Position numbers and translations under genes: made by a program. A stretch of 64,000 nt of DNA from PALSA-968 sp964387075 (lineage in GTDB: Bacteria; Bacteroidota; Bacteroidia; B-17B0; Aurantibacillaceae), in NCBI GenBank assembly GCA_964387075.1, contig CAYLVB010000005.1:1-64000 (forward strand), written 5' to 3'. Of the stretch, positions 7,739 to 16,496 are shown piece after piece (the first letter of the stretch is position 1; each line of letters opens with the position of its first letter). The notes beneath the pieces were generated by a model. It was not told where the DNA came from and ran no database searches. It saw only the letters and a list, made by a program, of their open reading frames with translations.

Positions 7739-10684
7739 ATGAGCGTAAGGTTCCATACGGGCTTTCTTGTATTTTTTTTGTGCTTTCTATCCATTTACGC
7801 TTTTTCGCAGAAAAAAGACAGCCTTAAAGCTGTACCCACAGAAGAGGCGCTGGTTCACACCAAAAGGAAGTTCCTGTATTTTGTTTCCAACCGGGTGAGC
7901 GAGGATGACAAATACGACATGTTCAAGTTCATTCCATCCGACCGTGAAGCGGGGATCATTATCATACGGGGGCATGTAGAATTCCAGGAATACCCGGAGA
8001 GAAAGAGGGCCAAGATCACCGTTTACAATGTCTCTAACAACCAGATGGTGGGCATTTACAACACCAACTCGTATACCGGCAATTACCTGATGGTTTTGGT
8101 CCCTAATATCAAATACCAGTTCAAGATAGAAGCGGAAGGTTACGAGGTGATGAAGGAGCTGGTGGAAGTGCCCTTGAAGTTTGATTACGAGGTTGGCAAA
8201 CAGGAAATAAAAATACGCAGGAATGAACAAAAAAAATCGTTTGCGGGCATCAGCAATTTCTTTACAGATGGCAACGAGAAGATCTTTATCCTGAAGACCA
8301 GTATAGATTCCGCCAAAAAAGAAGCCGAGAAAGCCGGATATACCGACGCAGAGCATAAGACCACCGAAAGCAAAATTGAAAAAAATTACTCAACCGTTGA
8401 TGAGCTTGTAAAAAAGCAGTTGGAAGAGGAAAAGAAAAAACCACTTGAGGCGCAAAAAGCCTTTAAGAACAAAGAATTCGGGATCGCCTTGCCCATTTAT
8501 GCCGACCTTCTGAAAAACAATCCCGGCGACCCCTTTCTCAATTACTATTACGGAGTTTGCCTGCTAAAAAGCAGTCGCCAGCGGGCCAGGGCCATCAATC
8601 ACCTGGAAATGGCCGCTCATTATAAAGAAACTCCACGCGATCTGTATCTGCACCTCGCCAAAGCTTACCAATTATCGTACATGTTCCGCGATGCTATCCG
8701 TTCTCTTGAGGAATATAAAAAATATGCCAAGCCTGTAGATCTGGCTGCTCCGGAGGTTCAGCAACTGATCACTAATTGCAAGAGCGGAGGCGAGCTGATG
8801 AACGAGCAGGTGAACTTTGATGTGTTAAGAAGAGCGCCCGTACAGGAAGAAAATTTGCCCGCCAATTACAACCCGGAATTTGTGAACGATAAACTGATGT
8901 ACAAAACAGAGTTCTTCAGTTCGGCCATCGATAAAAAACAGGGCAAGCTACTGATGTGCAAGAACGGGAAGAACGAGATCATTCATGCGGGATACGGCCC
9001 CAAGGCCGATAACATCGACCTGTTCCGCAATTCGTTCAACAATGGCACCTTTGGCCCGTCACTACCCATAGGACCCGGGATCAACACGTCGATGGATGAT
9101 AATTATCCTTATATCACCAAGGACGGGAAAACGCTTTACTTCTCGTCTAAGGGACATAACAGCATGGGCGGCTATGATATTTTCATGTGTTCGCGGGCCG
9201 ACAGTACCGCTGCGTGGAGCGCACCGAAGAACATGGGCTTTCCCATCAATTCCACGTACGATGATATTCTTTTTATTCCGGATCCCGAGGGACGCTATGC
9301 TTCCTTCTGCACAAACCGAAAAAGCGAAAAATTTGAATACATACAGATAAAGACTTGGCAAAAAGCCAATGCCGTTTCTATCATTAAAGGAAATTTTTCT
9401 CTCGATTCATCCAAAACACCCGATGCCATCATCACTGTATTCAATGCCCAGACCGACGAGATCGCGGGCGTGTACAAAACAAACAGCGATAATGGCAATT
9501 ACCTGATGGTACTTTCTTCAGGACAAAGTTATTATATGCTGATAGAGGCCGATGGCTTCCCGGAGCTCAACAATTCATTTGATGTTCCTGAGAAAAAAGG
9601 AGATTTCATTCTGAAGCAGAGTATTTCAATAGGTAAAGGAGACCTTAAGAATTCCTTCAAAGTGATCAATTATTTCACAGAAGAGCAAGCCGCCAACGCG
9701 GTGATAGAACCAAAGAAGCCGGTAGCCAAAGAACTTCCCAAAACCGAAAAGAAGGTAGATCATGGCCCGACCCTAAAAGTTGGAAGGTTAAAGCGCACGC
9801 CGGAAGAAGCAGCCCTTGACGCGCAAAATCTCAAGGACGCGAAACATCTTTTTGAGCAGGAAAACTACCAGGAAGCGGCTGTACTGTACAAACAACTGGA
9901 ACAATACATCGATCTCGATCCACAGAATTGTTACCAATACGGAGTTTGCCTTTTTCACTCTAAAAAAGACAAAATACATTGCACGCAGTTGCTTGAACAG
10001 GCCGCCGCCTCGAAAACAGTTCCGGTTGACGTGCATTACTACCTGGGCAAAGCGCATCACCTGAACTACCGCTTCAGCGATGCTCTTTCCGAGCTTCAGA
10101 AATTTGTCGCGCTTGCCAAACCCGCGGATGTAAAGAAGCTGGATGTAGAGAAGGATATGGAGTATTGCAACAACGGCATCAAGTTGGTGAACAACCCTGT
10201 GGTGATCGAGGTTTTCGATAAAAAACATATTTCACTGGAGAGCGTGCACATGGCCCTTACGCATTTAGAGTCGGGCGCAAAAATTCTCATCAGTACGGAT
10301 GACATTCTTTCGAGCGTCGACAAAAGGAAAAAATACAAGCCCGCCATTTATCTTTCTCCCGACAAAAATACGATCTTCTATTCCAGTTACGGAGAAACGG
10401 AAGATAAAGGAAAGGACATCTATCGCCTGCAAAAAATGGGGAATGGCAAATGGAGTCCGGTGCCCTTCAACATTCCGTCAGTAAATACGAATTACGATGA
10501 AGAATACCCGGCCCTGTCGCCCGACGGGAAAACGCTTTTCTTCTCTTCCAAGGGACACAACACCATGGGTGGTTACGATATCTTTAAAAGCGAATGGAAC
10601 GAGGAAACCCATAGCTGGGGGGCGCCTGTGAATTTAGGTTCGCCTATCAATTCGCCGTACGACGATATTTACTACGTGGAATGA
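7739..10684 (+). CDS. Internally duplicated carboxypeptidase-like/TPR/PD40 envelope protein
   Basis: 981 residues with an N-terminal signal peptide (FLVFFLCFLSIYAFSQ). The order carboxypeptidase-like domain, TPR helices, PD40 beta-propeller blades occurs twice. Copy 1 has GIYNTNSYTGNYLMVLVP, then a TPR segment (NYYYGVCLLKSS), then YITKDGKTLYFSSKGHN and MGGYDIF. Copy 2 has GVYKTNSDNGNYLMVLSS, then YQYGVCLFHSKK, then LSPDGKTLFFSSKGHN and MGGYDIF. This resembles the front part of OmpA-type PD40 proteins such as PorE-like T9SS components, but the peptidoglycan-binding OmpA domain is absent. A periplasmic or surface scaffold role is inferred. It is convergent with and directly abuts pyrD. Confidence 0.88.
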   Translation: MSVRFHTGFLVFFLCFLSIYAFSQKKDSLKAVPTEEALVHTKRKFLYFVSNRVSEDDKYDMFKFIPSDREAGIIIIRGHVEFQEYPERKRAKITVYNVSNNQMVGIYNTNSYTGNYLMVLVPNIKYQFKIEAEGYEVMKELVEVPLKFDYEVGKQEIKIRRNEQKKSFAGISNFFTDGNEKIFILKTSIDSAKKEAEKAGYTDAEHKTTESKIEKNYSTVDELVKKQLEEEKKKPLEAQKAFKNKEFGIALPIYADLLKNNPGDPFLNYYYGVCLLKSSRQRARAINHLEMAAHYKETPRDLYLHLAKAYQLSYMFRDAIRSLEEYKKYAKPVDLAAPEVQQLITNCKSGGELMNEQVNFDVLRRAPVQEENLPANYNPEFVNDKLMYKTEFFSSAIDKKQGKLLMCKNGKNEIIHAGYGPKADNIDLFRNSFNNGTFGPSLPIGPGINTSMDDNYPYITKDGKTLYFSSKGHNSMGGYDIFMCSRADSTAAWSAPKNMGFPINSTYDDILFIPDPEGRYASFCTNRKSEKFEYIQIKTWQKANAVSIIKGNFSLDSSKTPDAIITVFNAQTDEIAGVYKTNSDNGNYLMVLSSGQSYYMLIEADGFPELNNSFDVPEKKGDFILKQSISIGKGDLKNSFKVINYFTEEQAANAVIEPKKPVAKELPKTEKKVDHGPTLKVGRLKRTPEEAALDAQNLKDAKHLFEQENYQEAAVLYKQLEQYIDLDPQNCYQYGVCLFHSKKDKIHCTQLLEQAAASKTVPVDVHYYLGKAHHLNYRFSDALSELQKFVALAKPADVKKLDVEKDMEYCNNGIKLVNNPVVIEVFDKKHISLESVHMALTHLESGAKILISTDDILSSVDKRKKYKPAIYLSPDKNTIFYSSYGETEDKGKDIYRLQKMGNGKWSPVPFNIPSVNTNYDEEYPALSPDGKTLFFSSKGHNTMGGYDIFKSEWNEETHSWGAPVNLGSPINSPYDDIYYVE

Positions 10685-11716
10685 TCAGGAAGCGAGTTTC
10701 TTATTGATCGCTTTGATCAGTCCCGGCCCTTCATAAATAAAACCCGTGTATAACTGAATGAGGTCGGCTCCGGCAGCAATTTTATCGAGAGCGTCCTGTA
10801 CGCTGTGTATCCCTCCTACTCCCATGATGGCGAACTTTTTGTCAAGATGCTGGCGCAGGTAGCGAATTACCTCAGTGCTTCTTTTGGTCAATGGTTTTCC
10901 GCTCAATCCACCCATGCCTATCTGCTTAATGATCTCGGCATCCGTTGTTAACGGCTCGCGCGCGATCGTTGTATTGGTGGCTACTACGCCCGCGATATTT
11001 GTGGCAGTGACAATGCTGACAATATCATTCAACTGTTCGTTATTGAGATCCGGGGCAATTTTCAGAAAGATAGGTTTGGGCGAAGGGCGCTTTTTATTTT
11101 CGTTCTGAAGGGTCTGCAGCAGGTTCTGTAAAGGTTCTTTGTCCTGCAGTGCGCGCAAATTAGGAGTATTCGGCGAACTTACGTTCACTACAAAATAATC
11201 CACCACATCAAAAAGATCATGGAAGCAGATCACATAATCATTCACGGCGTTCTCATTGGGAGTAACCTTGTTCTTTCCGATATTCCCACCAATGATGAGC
11301 TTCCGGTTCTTCCTTTTGCTTAATCTTTCGGCTGCGGCTTTTGCTCCTTCATTATTAAAACCCATGCGGTTTATAAGGGCCTCATCCTTGGGCAAACGAA
11401 AAGCGCGTGGCTTATCATTGCCGGGCTGTCCTACCGGTGTAACAGTTCCAATTTCTATAAAGCCAAAGCCAAGCGCGGCCATCTCATCCGTAACCTTCGC
11501 GTCCTTATCCAAACCGGCTCCTAGCCCCACCGGATTGGGGAACTTTATTCCCGCAACCACACGTTCGAGCTTCGGAGATTCCACGCAATACATAGAAGCC
11601 ACCAATTTTTTCATGAACCCGGGAGCCAGGAAGAACTTAAGGAGCGAAAAAGTAAGATGATGCGCCTTCTCGGGGTTGAAAAGGAAAAGGAAAGGCTTGA
11701 TCAATGCTTTATACAT
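10685..11716 (-). CDS. pyrD: Dihydroorotate dehydrogenase (quinone), class 2
   Basis: 343 residues, the usual length of membrane-associated class 2 PyrD, which oxidises dihydroorotate to orotate and passes electrons to quinone. Visible features are the N-terminal helical segment (LIKPFLFLFNPEKAHHL), GLGAGLDKDAKV, EIGTVTPVGQPGN, RMGFNNEG, NVSSPNTPNLR with the catalytic Ser, and the FMN phosphate site GVGGIHSVQDA. It ends base-to-base against the convergent TPR/PD40 gene. Other pyrimidine genes (pyrR, pyrB) lie 24 kb away in the same window. No clean -7 box is seen; the leader is in a TTCGTAT-rich repeat. Confidence 0.97.
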   Translation of the reverse strand: MYKALIKPFLFLFNPEKAHHLTFSLLKFFLAPGFMKKLVASMYCVESPKLERVVAGIKFPNPVGLGAGLDKDAKVTDEMAALGFGFIEIGTVTPVGQPGNDKPRAFRLPKDEALINRMGFNNEGAKAAAERLSKRKNRKLIIGGNIGKNKVTPNENAVNDYVICFHDLFDVVDYFVVNVSSPNTPNLRALQDKEPLQNLLQTLQNENKKRPSPKPIFLKIAPDLNNEQLNDIVSIVTATNIAGVVATNTTIAREPLTTDAEIIKQIGMGGLSGKPLTKRSTEVIRYLRQHLDKKFAIMGVGGIHSVQDALDKIAAGADLIQLYTGFIYEGPGLIKAINKKLAS

Positions 11717-11793
11717 AGATACGGATTACGAATCGATACGAATATACAAATGAGCCACAAAACACAGCCTCATTTTAACCCCATTTTGTCCAC

Positions 11794-11831
11794 ATTCGTG
11801 TATTCGTTGGCGGCTGTTCGTATTTCGTAGG
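11794..11831. repeat. Dispersed TTCGTA-type repeat, copy A
   Basis: This 38-base stretch (beginning ATTCGTGTATTCG, ending TTTCGTAGG) closely matches a stretch at 63555-63593 that begins ATTCGTATATTCG and ends CTTCGTAGC. Both are intergenic and upstream of genes. No function is evident. Confidence 0.5.
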
Positions 11832-11881
11832 TAAAGCCTAAAAGTGAATAACAATTTAATTTCTTAATCCCCCTGAAACAT

Positions 11882-11889
11882 TAGATTTG
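11882..11889 (+). promoter_or_regulatory. -7 box TAGATTTG for sulfur cluster
   Basis: An exact TAnnTTTG match only six bases before the ATG at 11896. It would drive the four co-directional sulfur genes as one unit. Confidence 0.6.
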
Positions 11890-11895
11890 TAGGAT

Positions 11896-12984
11896 ATGGC
11901 CGAAAGCCCGGAACAGAAATATTTTGCCGGTATCATCAGTAAATTAGTCACTCTCGTGGCTATACTTTGTGTGGCACTTGGCACCTGCATCTTCTGGCTC
12001 GTGAACGGCGCTCCCGATTTCCTGAAAACCGAAGCTGTCAATACCGAAAATGACCGCGATGCCCAGGAAAAAGTCGCTGAGTTCAATAAATTGAAAGCGG
12101 CCGAAGCCAAAGCGAAGGAAGAAAAACTATCCATGTGGTCGGCCCCCGATATTTCTACTTTACCTCAAGACGAAAAAAGCGAACAAATAAAATATGGTCG
12201 CGAATTGATAGCCAACACGGCCCACTATCTTGGTCCCAAAGGAAGTGTAGCGCAACTGTCGAACGGCATGAATTGCCAGAATTGCCATTTGGACGCCGGA
12301 ACAAAGATATTCGGGAATAATTACGGGTCGGTGGCCTCCACGTATCCGAAATTCCGTGAACGTTCGGGGAGTCTTGAGAATATTTACAAACGCGTGAACG
12401 ATTGTGTTGAAAGAAGCCTGAATGGAAAAGCGCTTGACACCAATGGAAAAGAAATGCAGGCCATCAAGGCCTATATCCAATGGCTGGGTAAAGACGTTCC
12501 CAAAAAAGAAAAAGCAAAAGGATCCGGGATCACTGAACTCGCTTACCTGAAACGACCGGCAAACGCCGAAAACGGCAAAACCATTTACATGCAGAAATGC
12601 AAAACCTGCCACATGGAAGATGGCGCCGGAAAAATGAACGCAGATGGTATTAGCTACCAATATCCTCCCTTATGGGGAGAACACAGCTACAACATTGGCG
12701 CGGGATTGTATCGCTTGGGTCGCTTTGCCGGTTACGTAAAAGCGAACATGCCGCAAGGAGCAAATTACGATACACCTCAGCTAACCGACGAAGAAGCATG
12801 GGATGTCGCTGCATTTGTCAATTCACAGCCAAGACCCGCTAAAGATCTCAGTAAGGATTGGCCAAATATCTCCGACAAGCCGGTGGATCATCCCTTTGGG
12901 CCTTACGCCGATAATTTCTCAGAACAACAACATAAATACGGTCCGTTCGAACCCATAGCGGCATTAAAAAAGAAAAATAAATAA
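11896..12984 (+). CDS. TsdA-like diheme c-type cytochrome (thiosulfate dehydrogenase family)
   Basis: 362 residues with an N-terminal membrane segment (residues 14-36) and two haem c sites, CQNCH (127-131) and CKTCH (235-239). Cys170 in the NDCVERSLNGK motif matches the unusual Cys ligand of the TsdA active-site haem, and the ANMPQG and EEAWDVAAFVNSQPRP blocks are also TsdA-like. TsdA couples two thiosulfates to tetrathionate, or works in reverse, in the periplasm. It is the first gene of a tight cluster (1-, 9- and 3-base gaps) with two YeeE/YedE proteins and a SoxB-like enzyme, which supports a sulfur-oxyanion role. The actual substrate is inferred; a SoxA-like role is the alternative. Confidence 0.88.
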   Translation: MAESPEQKYFAGIISKLVTLVAILCVALGTCIFWLVNGAPDFLKTEAVNTENDRDAQEKVAEFNKLKAAEAKAKEEKLSMWSAPDISTLPQDEKSEQIKYGRELIANTAHYLGPKGSVAQLSNGMNCQNCHLDAGTKIFGNNYGSVASTYPKFRERSGSLENIYKRVNDCVERSLNGKALDTNGKEMQAIKAYIQWLGKDVPKKEKAKGSGITELAYLKRPANAENGKTIYMQKCKTCHMEDGAGKMNADGISYQYPPLWGEHSYNIGAGLYRLGRFAGYVKANMPQGANYDTPQLTDEEAWDVAAFVNSQPRPAKDLSKDWPNISDKPVDHPFGPYADNFSEQQHKYGPFEPIAALKKKNK

Positions 12985-12985
12985 A

Positions 12986-13552
12986 ATGAATATTTTAACA
13001 CAACCCTGGCCCTGGTATGTTACCGGCCCCCTGATCGGACTGATGGTGCCACTGCTATTGCTGATAGGAAATAAAGCCTTTGGCGTATCCTCCAACTTAA
13101 GGCACATTTGCGCGGCATGCATTCCAACAAAGACCGAATTCTTCAAGTATGATTGGAAAGCTGAATCGTGGAACTTAGTATTTGTATTTGGCGTGGCTAT
13201 TGGCGGATTGCTGGCCGGTTATTTCTGGCAAAACCCAAACCCGGTGCAATTGACCGAATCAGCCATTATAACCCTGGGAGATTGGGGAATAAAGGATTTT
13301 TCGGGACTGGTTCCTCAGGAGGTCTTCAATTTTTCTTCGCTTCTAACGGTAAAAGGGATTTTGGTGATGGTTGTTGGCGGCTTCCTTGTTGGATTTGGCA
13401 CGCGCTACGCGGGTGGCTGCACTTCCGGTCATGCCATCATGGGGCTGTCGAATCTTCAACTGCCTTCACTCATTGCCACCTGCTGCTTCTTTGCAGGCGG
13501 GGTTTTAATGACCTGGTTCATTCTTCCTTTGATCATGAAATTACCTTTTTAA
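12986..13552 (+). CDS. YeeE/YedE-type thiosulfate/sulfur transport protein, larger half
   Basis: 188 residues, a polytopic membrane protein with about five hydrophobic segments. The motif GGCTSGH (143-149) is the conserved cysteine motif of YeeE/YedE (TsuA) transporters, which carry thiosulfate or related sulfur species across the inner membrane by relaying it along cysteines. An extra ICAAC segment occurs near residues 41-45. It starts one base after the cytochrome stop codon, so translation is probably coupled. The following gene supplies the second half, as often in split YeeE proteins. Confidence 0.88.
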   Translation: MNILTQPWPWYVTGPLIGLMVPLLLLIGNKAFGVSSNLRHICAACIPTKTEFFKYDWKAESWNLVFVFGVAIGGLLAGYFWQNPNPVQLTESAIITLGDWGIKDFSGLVPQEVFNFSSLLTVKGILVMVVGGFLVGFGTRYAGGCTSGHAIMGLSNLQLPSLIATCCFFAGGVLMTWFILPLIMKLPF

Positions 13553-13561
13553 AAAAGAAAT

Positions 13562-13972
13562 ATGAAAAACTTTAAATTTTTACTCGCAGGTATTTTCTTC
13601 GGCATCATTTTGGTGAAGGCCGAAGTTATTTCCTGGTTCCGTATCCAGGAGATGTTCAAGTTCCAATCCTTCCATATGTATGGCAATATTATTTGCGCTA
13701 TTGTGGTAGGCATGATTTCGGTCTGGCTGATCAAAAAATTCAAAGTGAAAACTTTTAGCGGCCAGGAGATCAAGATCGCTCCTAAACAATTCACGAAAGG
13801 AAACGTGATCGGCGGTTTCATGTTCGGCCTCGGCTGGGCCCTTACAGGCGCCTGTCCCGGCCCATTATTCGCTTTGGTAGGCAGCGGACTTCTGATAGTG
13901 ACCGTTGTTTTGATAAGCGCCGTACTGGGAACCTATACCTATGGAATTCTAAAAGACAAATTGCCACACTAA
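13562..13972 (+). CDS. DUF6691 / YeeE-YedE-type transport protein, smaller half
   Basis: 136 residues with three to four membrane segments and the motif LTGACPGP (94-101), the second conserved cysteine site of YeeE/YedE transporters. Together with the preceding 188-residue protein it would rebuild the two-lobe transporter in two chains. The gene lies nine bases after its partner and three bases before the SoxB-like gene. The role in sulfur compound transport is inferred from family and context. Confidence 0.87.
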   Translation: MKNFKFLLAGIFFGIILVKAEVISWFRIQEMFKFQSFHMYGNIICAIVVGMISVWLIKKFKVKTFSGQEIKIAPKQFTKGNVIGGFMFGLGWALTGACPGPLFALVGSGLLIVTVVLISAVLGTYTYGILKDKLPH

Positions 13973-13975
13973 TTT

Positions 13976-15754
13976 ATGAGCGAACACATTTGTAAAGATC
14001 CAAACTGTCAATGCGGTTGTCACCAGCCTTTAGAGAATGCCTCCGAAAAGAAAGGTTCTCATGACTCAACACGTCGCGATTTCCTAAAGTATGTTGGTGT
14101 TGCCGCTGCCGGGCTTGGCTTAGGTCCCGCGATAACCTATTGGCTGCAGGATGAAGACAAAATAAAAGAGATCGTGAAGAACCCTGCCCTGGCCGGCGGG
14201 AAAGCGCAACGCTTTACTATTTTACACACAGCCGATCTGCACGGCCAGCTCGATATTCATGATGAGTTCTTCTGGGAGAATGGAAAAGCCGTGTACAAAA
14301 AGCGTGGAGGCTTTGCGACGCTGAAAACGATGATCGAAGCACTCAAGAAAGATAATCCTCTGAATACTTTATTGATCGACGGAGGAGATTGTTTCCAGGG
14401 AAGCGGAGTGGCCTCATTAACCGAAGGAAGAGGCATCGTTCCTGTTGCCAACATGCTCAATTACGATCTTGTTTTGCCCGGCAACTGGGAAGTGGCCTAC
14501 GGCAAGCAAATGCTGATACACGACATGAATTCGTATACGGCTGCAAAAGTGTGCGCCAATATGTTCCATAGCGACGATCTTACGCATGACCTGTTGTTCC
14601 CGCCATACCAGATCTTTAATCTTGGAGGAACACGCGTCGGTTTCGTTGGTTATAACGATCCGCTCACCCCCATTCGCCAATCACCCGATTATTCCAAAGG
14701 AATTCGCTTTACAAAACCGGAACGGGATCTTTCTAAATACGTAAAGATACTGCGCGAAGAAAAAGGATGCACGCTTGTTTTTGTTGTTTCGCACATGGGT
14801 CTTTCACAACAGGTGCATCTCGCAAACCAGGAGTGCGCGCAGGGTGTGGATTACATTTTAGGAGCCGACACGCATGAGCGGGTGCGCAAACCTATTGAAG
14901 GAAAATTTACAAAGGTAACAGAACCCGGTGCATTCGGATCTTTCATCAGCAAACTGGATATAGTTATTGAGGACGGAAAAATAAAGGACGAAAGCTACCA
15001 ACTCCTGGATGTTGATCCTGAGATGTACAAGGAAGATGAGGACGTGAAGCAGATGATCACGCGCGTGAAGCGCCCTATCAAAAAGATATTGAATGAGGTC
15101 ATCGGCCAGACCAAAACTCCGCTGGAACGCTATTATATCATAGAAACGCCTATGGACAATCTCATTACCGATGCGGTGATGTGGCGCTTCAAGACCGACA
15201 TCGCTGTATCGAATGGATTCAGGTTTTGTCCGCCACTTGTACCGGATCCGCAAACAGGGTTGGCCGATATTACGCATGATTATTTGTGGAGCATGTTGCC
15301 GGTGAACTCAGAAGTAAAGACCGCGGATGTAAAAGGCAGGCAGATCTGGAACTGGTTGGAAAAAGAACTGGAAAATGCTTTTGCGCCCGATCCAAGAAAA
15401 AGATTCGGCGGCTGGTTCGTGCGATTTAATGGAATGAGCGTGGTATTTACCATTGGCAATGAAAAGGGGAAACGGGTGCAGGAAGTTTGCATCAAAGACC
15501 AGCCCATCGACTTAGAAAAAACCTACACCATGGTAGCCTGCGAGCGCGATGGCGATCCGGACAACATGCTTTGCCGCATGCCCAACGTACACAATGCCAC
15601 CAGGCAGAATATCATGTTGCATGATGTTTTGATGGATTATTTAGCGGAATTCTCTCCTGTGTCTCCGAAGATCGAAGGTCGGGCTGTGGCCACCGATGCC
15701 GCCCCCACACTTTTGACCCAGGTGATGAAAGGTGTGGATTACCAATTCAGGTAG
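13976..15754 (+). CDS. SoxB-like thiosulfohydrolase (5'-nucleotidase/metallophosphoesterase family), Tat-exported
   Basis: 592 residues. A Tat signal (TRRDFLK, residues 32-38, followed by a Gly/Ala-rich stretch) sends the folded enzyme to the periplasm. The metallophosphoesterase domain shows HTADLHGQ (84-91), DGGDCFQG (135-142), PGNWEVAYG (168-176), SHMG and GADTHE metal motifs; the Trp in place of His in the GNHE box is typical of SoxB. A 5'-nucleotidase C-terminal domain follows. SoxB releases sulfate from a sulfur carrier bound to SoxYZ, but no soxYZ is present here. The region before the Tat motif is Cys-rich (C6, C11, C13, C15, H16), which is odd for a Tat n-region. A plain 5'-nucleotidase is the alternative. 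Confidence 0.88.
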   Translation: MSEHICKDPNCQCGCHQPLENASEKKGSHDSTRRDFLKYVGVAAAGLGLGPAITYWLQDEDKIKEIVKNPALAGGKAQRFTILHTADLHGQLDIHDEFFWENGKAVYKKRGGFATLKTMIEALKKDNPLNTLLIDGGDCFQGSGVASLTEGRGIVPVANMLNYDLVLPGNWEVAYGKQMLIHDMNSYTAAKVCANMFHSDDLTHDLLFPPYQIFNLGGTRVGFVGYNDPLTPIRQSPDYSKGIRFTKPERDLSKYVKILREEKGCTLVFVVSHMGLSQQVHLANQECAQGVDYILGADTHERVRKPIEGKFTKVTEPGAFGSFISKLDIVIEDGKIKDESYQLLDVDPEMYKEDEDVKQMITRVKRPIKKILNEVIGQTKTPLERYYIIETPMDNLITDAVMWRFKTDIAVSNGFRFCPPLVPDPQTGLADITHDYLWSMLPVNSEVKTADVKGRQIWNWLEKELENAFAPDPRKRFGGWFVRFNGMSVVFTIGNEKGKRVQEVCIKDQPIDLEKTYTMVACERDGDPDNMLCRMPNVHNATRQNIMLHDVLMDYLAEFSPVSPKIEGRAVATDAAPTLLTQVMKGVDYQFR

Positions 15755-15770
15755 ATACGAATTACGTATC

Positions 15771-16496
15771 TCACCAAATGTCAAATGCCTCGTGGATCAT
15801 TTGTTTGGCCCATTTTTCGCGGGCGAAGTCTTTCTCCAGTTTGCCCCTTAATTCAGCGGTAGTATAGATCTTTTTCTTTGTTTTGGGAGCAAGCATTTTA
15901 TCCATTCCAAAATCGCCGGGTGTCACGCTCTTCGCGAAATAAATAACCCCACCGTCTTCGGTAGCAAGTCCCAGGATCGCTCCCGGCAATCCCATAAAGC
16001 TCTCAGGGCCGATGCTCACATTTATTTCGTTGCAATACCAGGCATAGATACGCGTGCTGTCATTCGCCTCCCAAATGGCTTTCCGGCACAGGAAACCGCA
16101 AATAGTGCGCTTACTTCCCGTCATCTTCCATTCCCTTTTCCATAAAGAATCCTGTACAAGCAGTTCTTCTCCCCAGATACTTTTTACAGTAAGTCTTTTA
16201 TCACGTTTGAAATTCTGGTACACCTGGTTCTTGCTGGTTGTCCAGCTCATTTTTTCCTTTAGCTCACTTTCCTGGGGTTTGAAGGCGGAAAGACTGTCAT
16301 TGAAATACAATTCAAATACATCCAGCTTGTTCTTGTTCTCCTCCTTGATCCACTCACGCGACCAGGAATCCTTATATTTCTTGAACAGGTTTGTTTTTCG
16401 CTCATACACGATCTTCCCCGAAGTGATCTGCCCTATCGCAATCCCATGCATCAGGAAAAAACAAAGAAGGAAGGATATGTTCTTAATCGAATTCAT
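15771..16496 (-). CDS. GLPGLI family secreted protein
   Basis: 241 residues with a signal peptide (NISFLLCFFLMHGIAIGQ). The motif MGLPGAILGLATEDGG is the variant of the GLPGLI signature that defines this Bacteroidota family of unknown function. The open frame extends 32 codons upstream, but that part lies inside the preceding beta-barrel gene; the ATG at 16496 gives the signal peptide. The 14-base overlap with the barrel gene points to translational coupling, and such pairs are usual for this family, so it probably works with that outer membrane protein in the periplasm. Confidence 0.9.
   Translation of the reverse strand: MNSIKNISFLLCFFLMHGIAIGQITSGKIVYERKTNLFKKYKDSWSREWIKEENKNKLDVFELYFNDSLSAFKPQESELKEKMSWTTSKNQVYQNFKRDKRLTVKSIWGEELLVQDSLWKREWKMTGSKRTICGFLCRKAIWEANDSTRIYAWYCNEINVSIGPESFMGLPGAILGLATEDGGVIYFAKSVTPGDFGMDKMLAPKTKKKIYTTAELRGKLEKDFAREKWAKQMIHEAFDIW

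Noticed and set aside
13976..14030. CxxCH haem site at the start of the SoxB-like protein
   Set aside because: The cysteine spacing is C-x-C-x-C-H, not CxxCH, and this part would stay in the cytoplasm or be removed.
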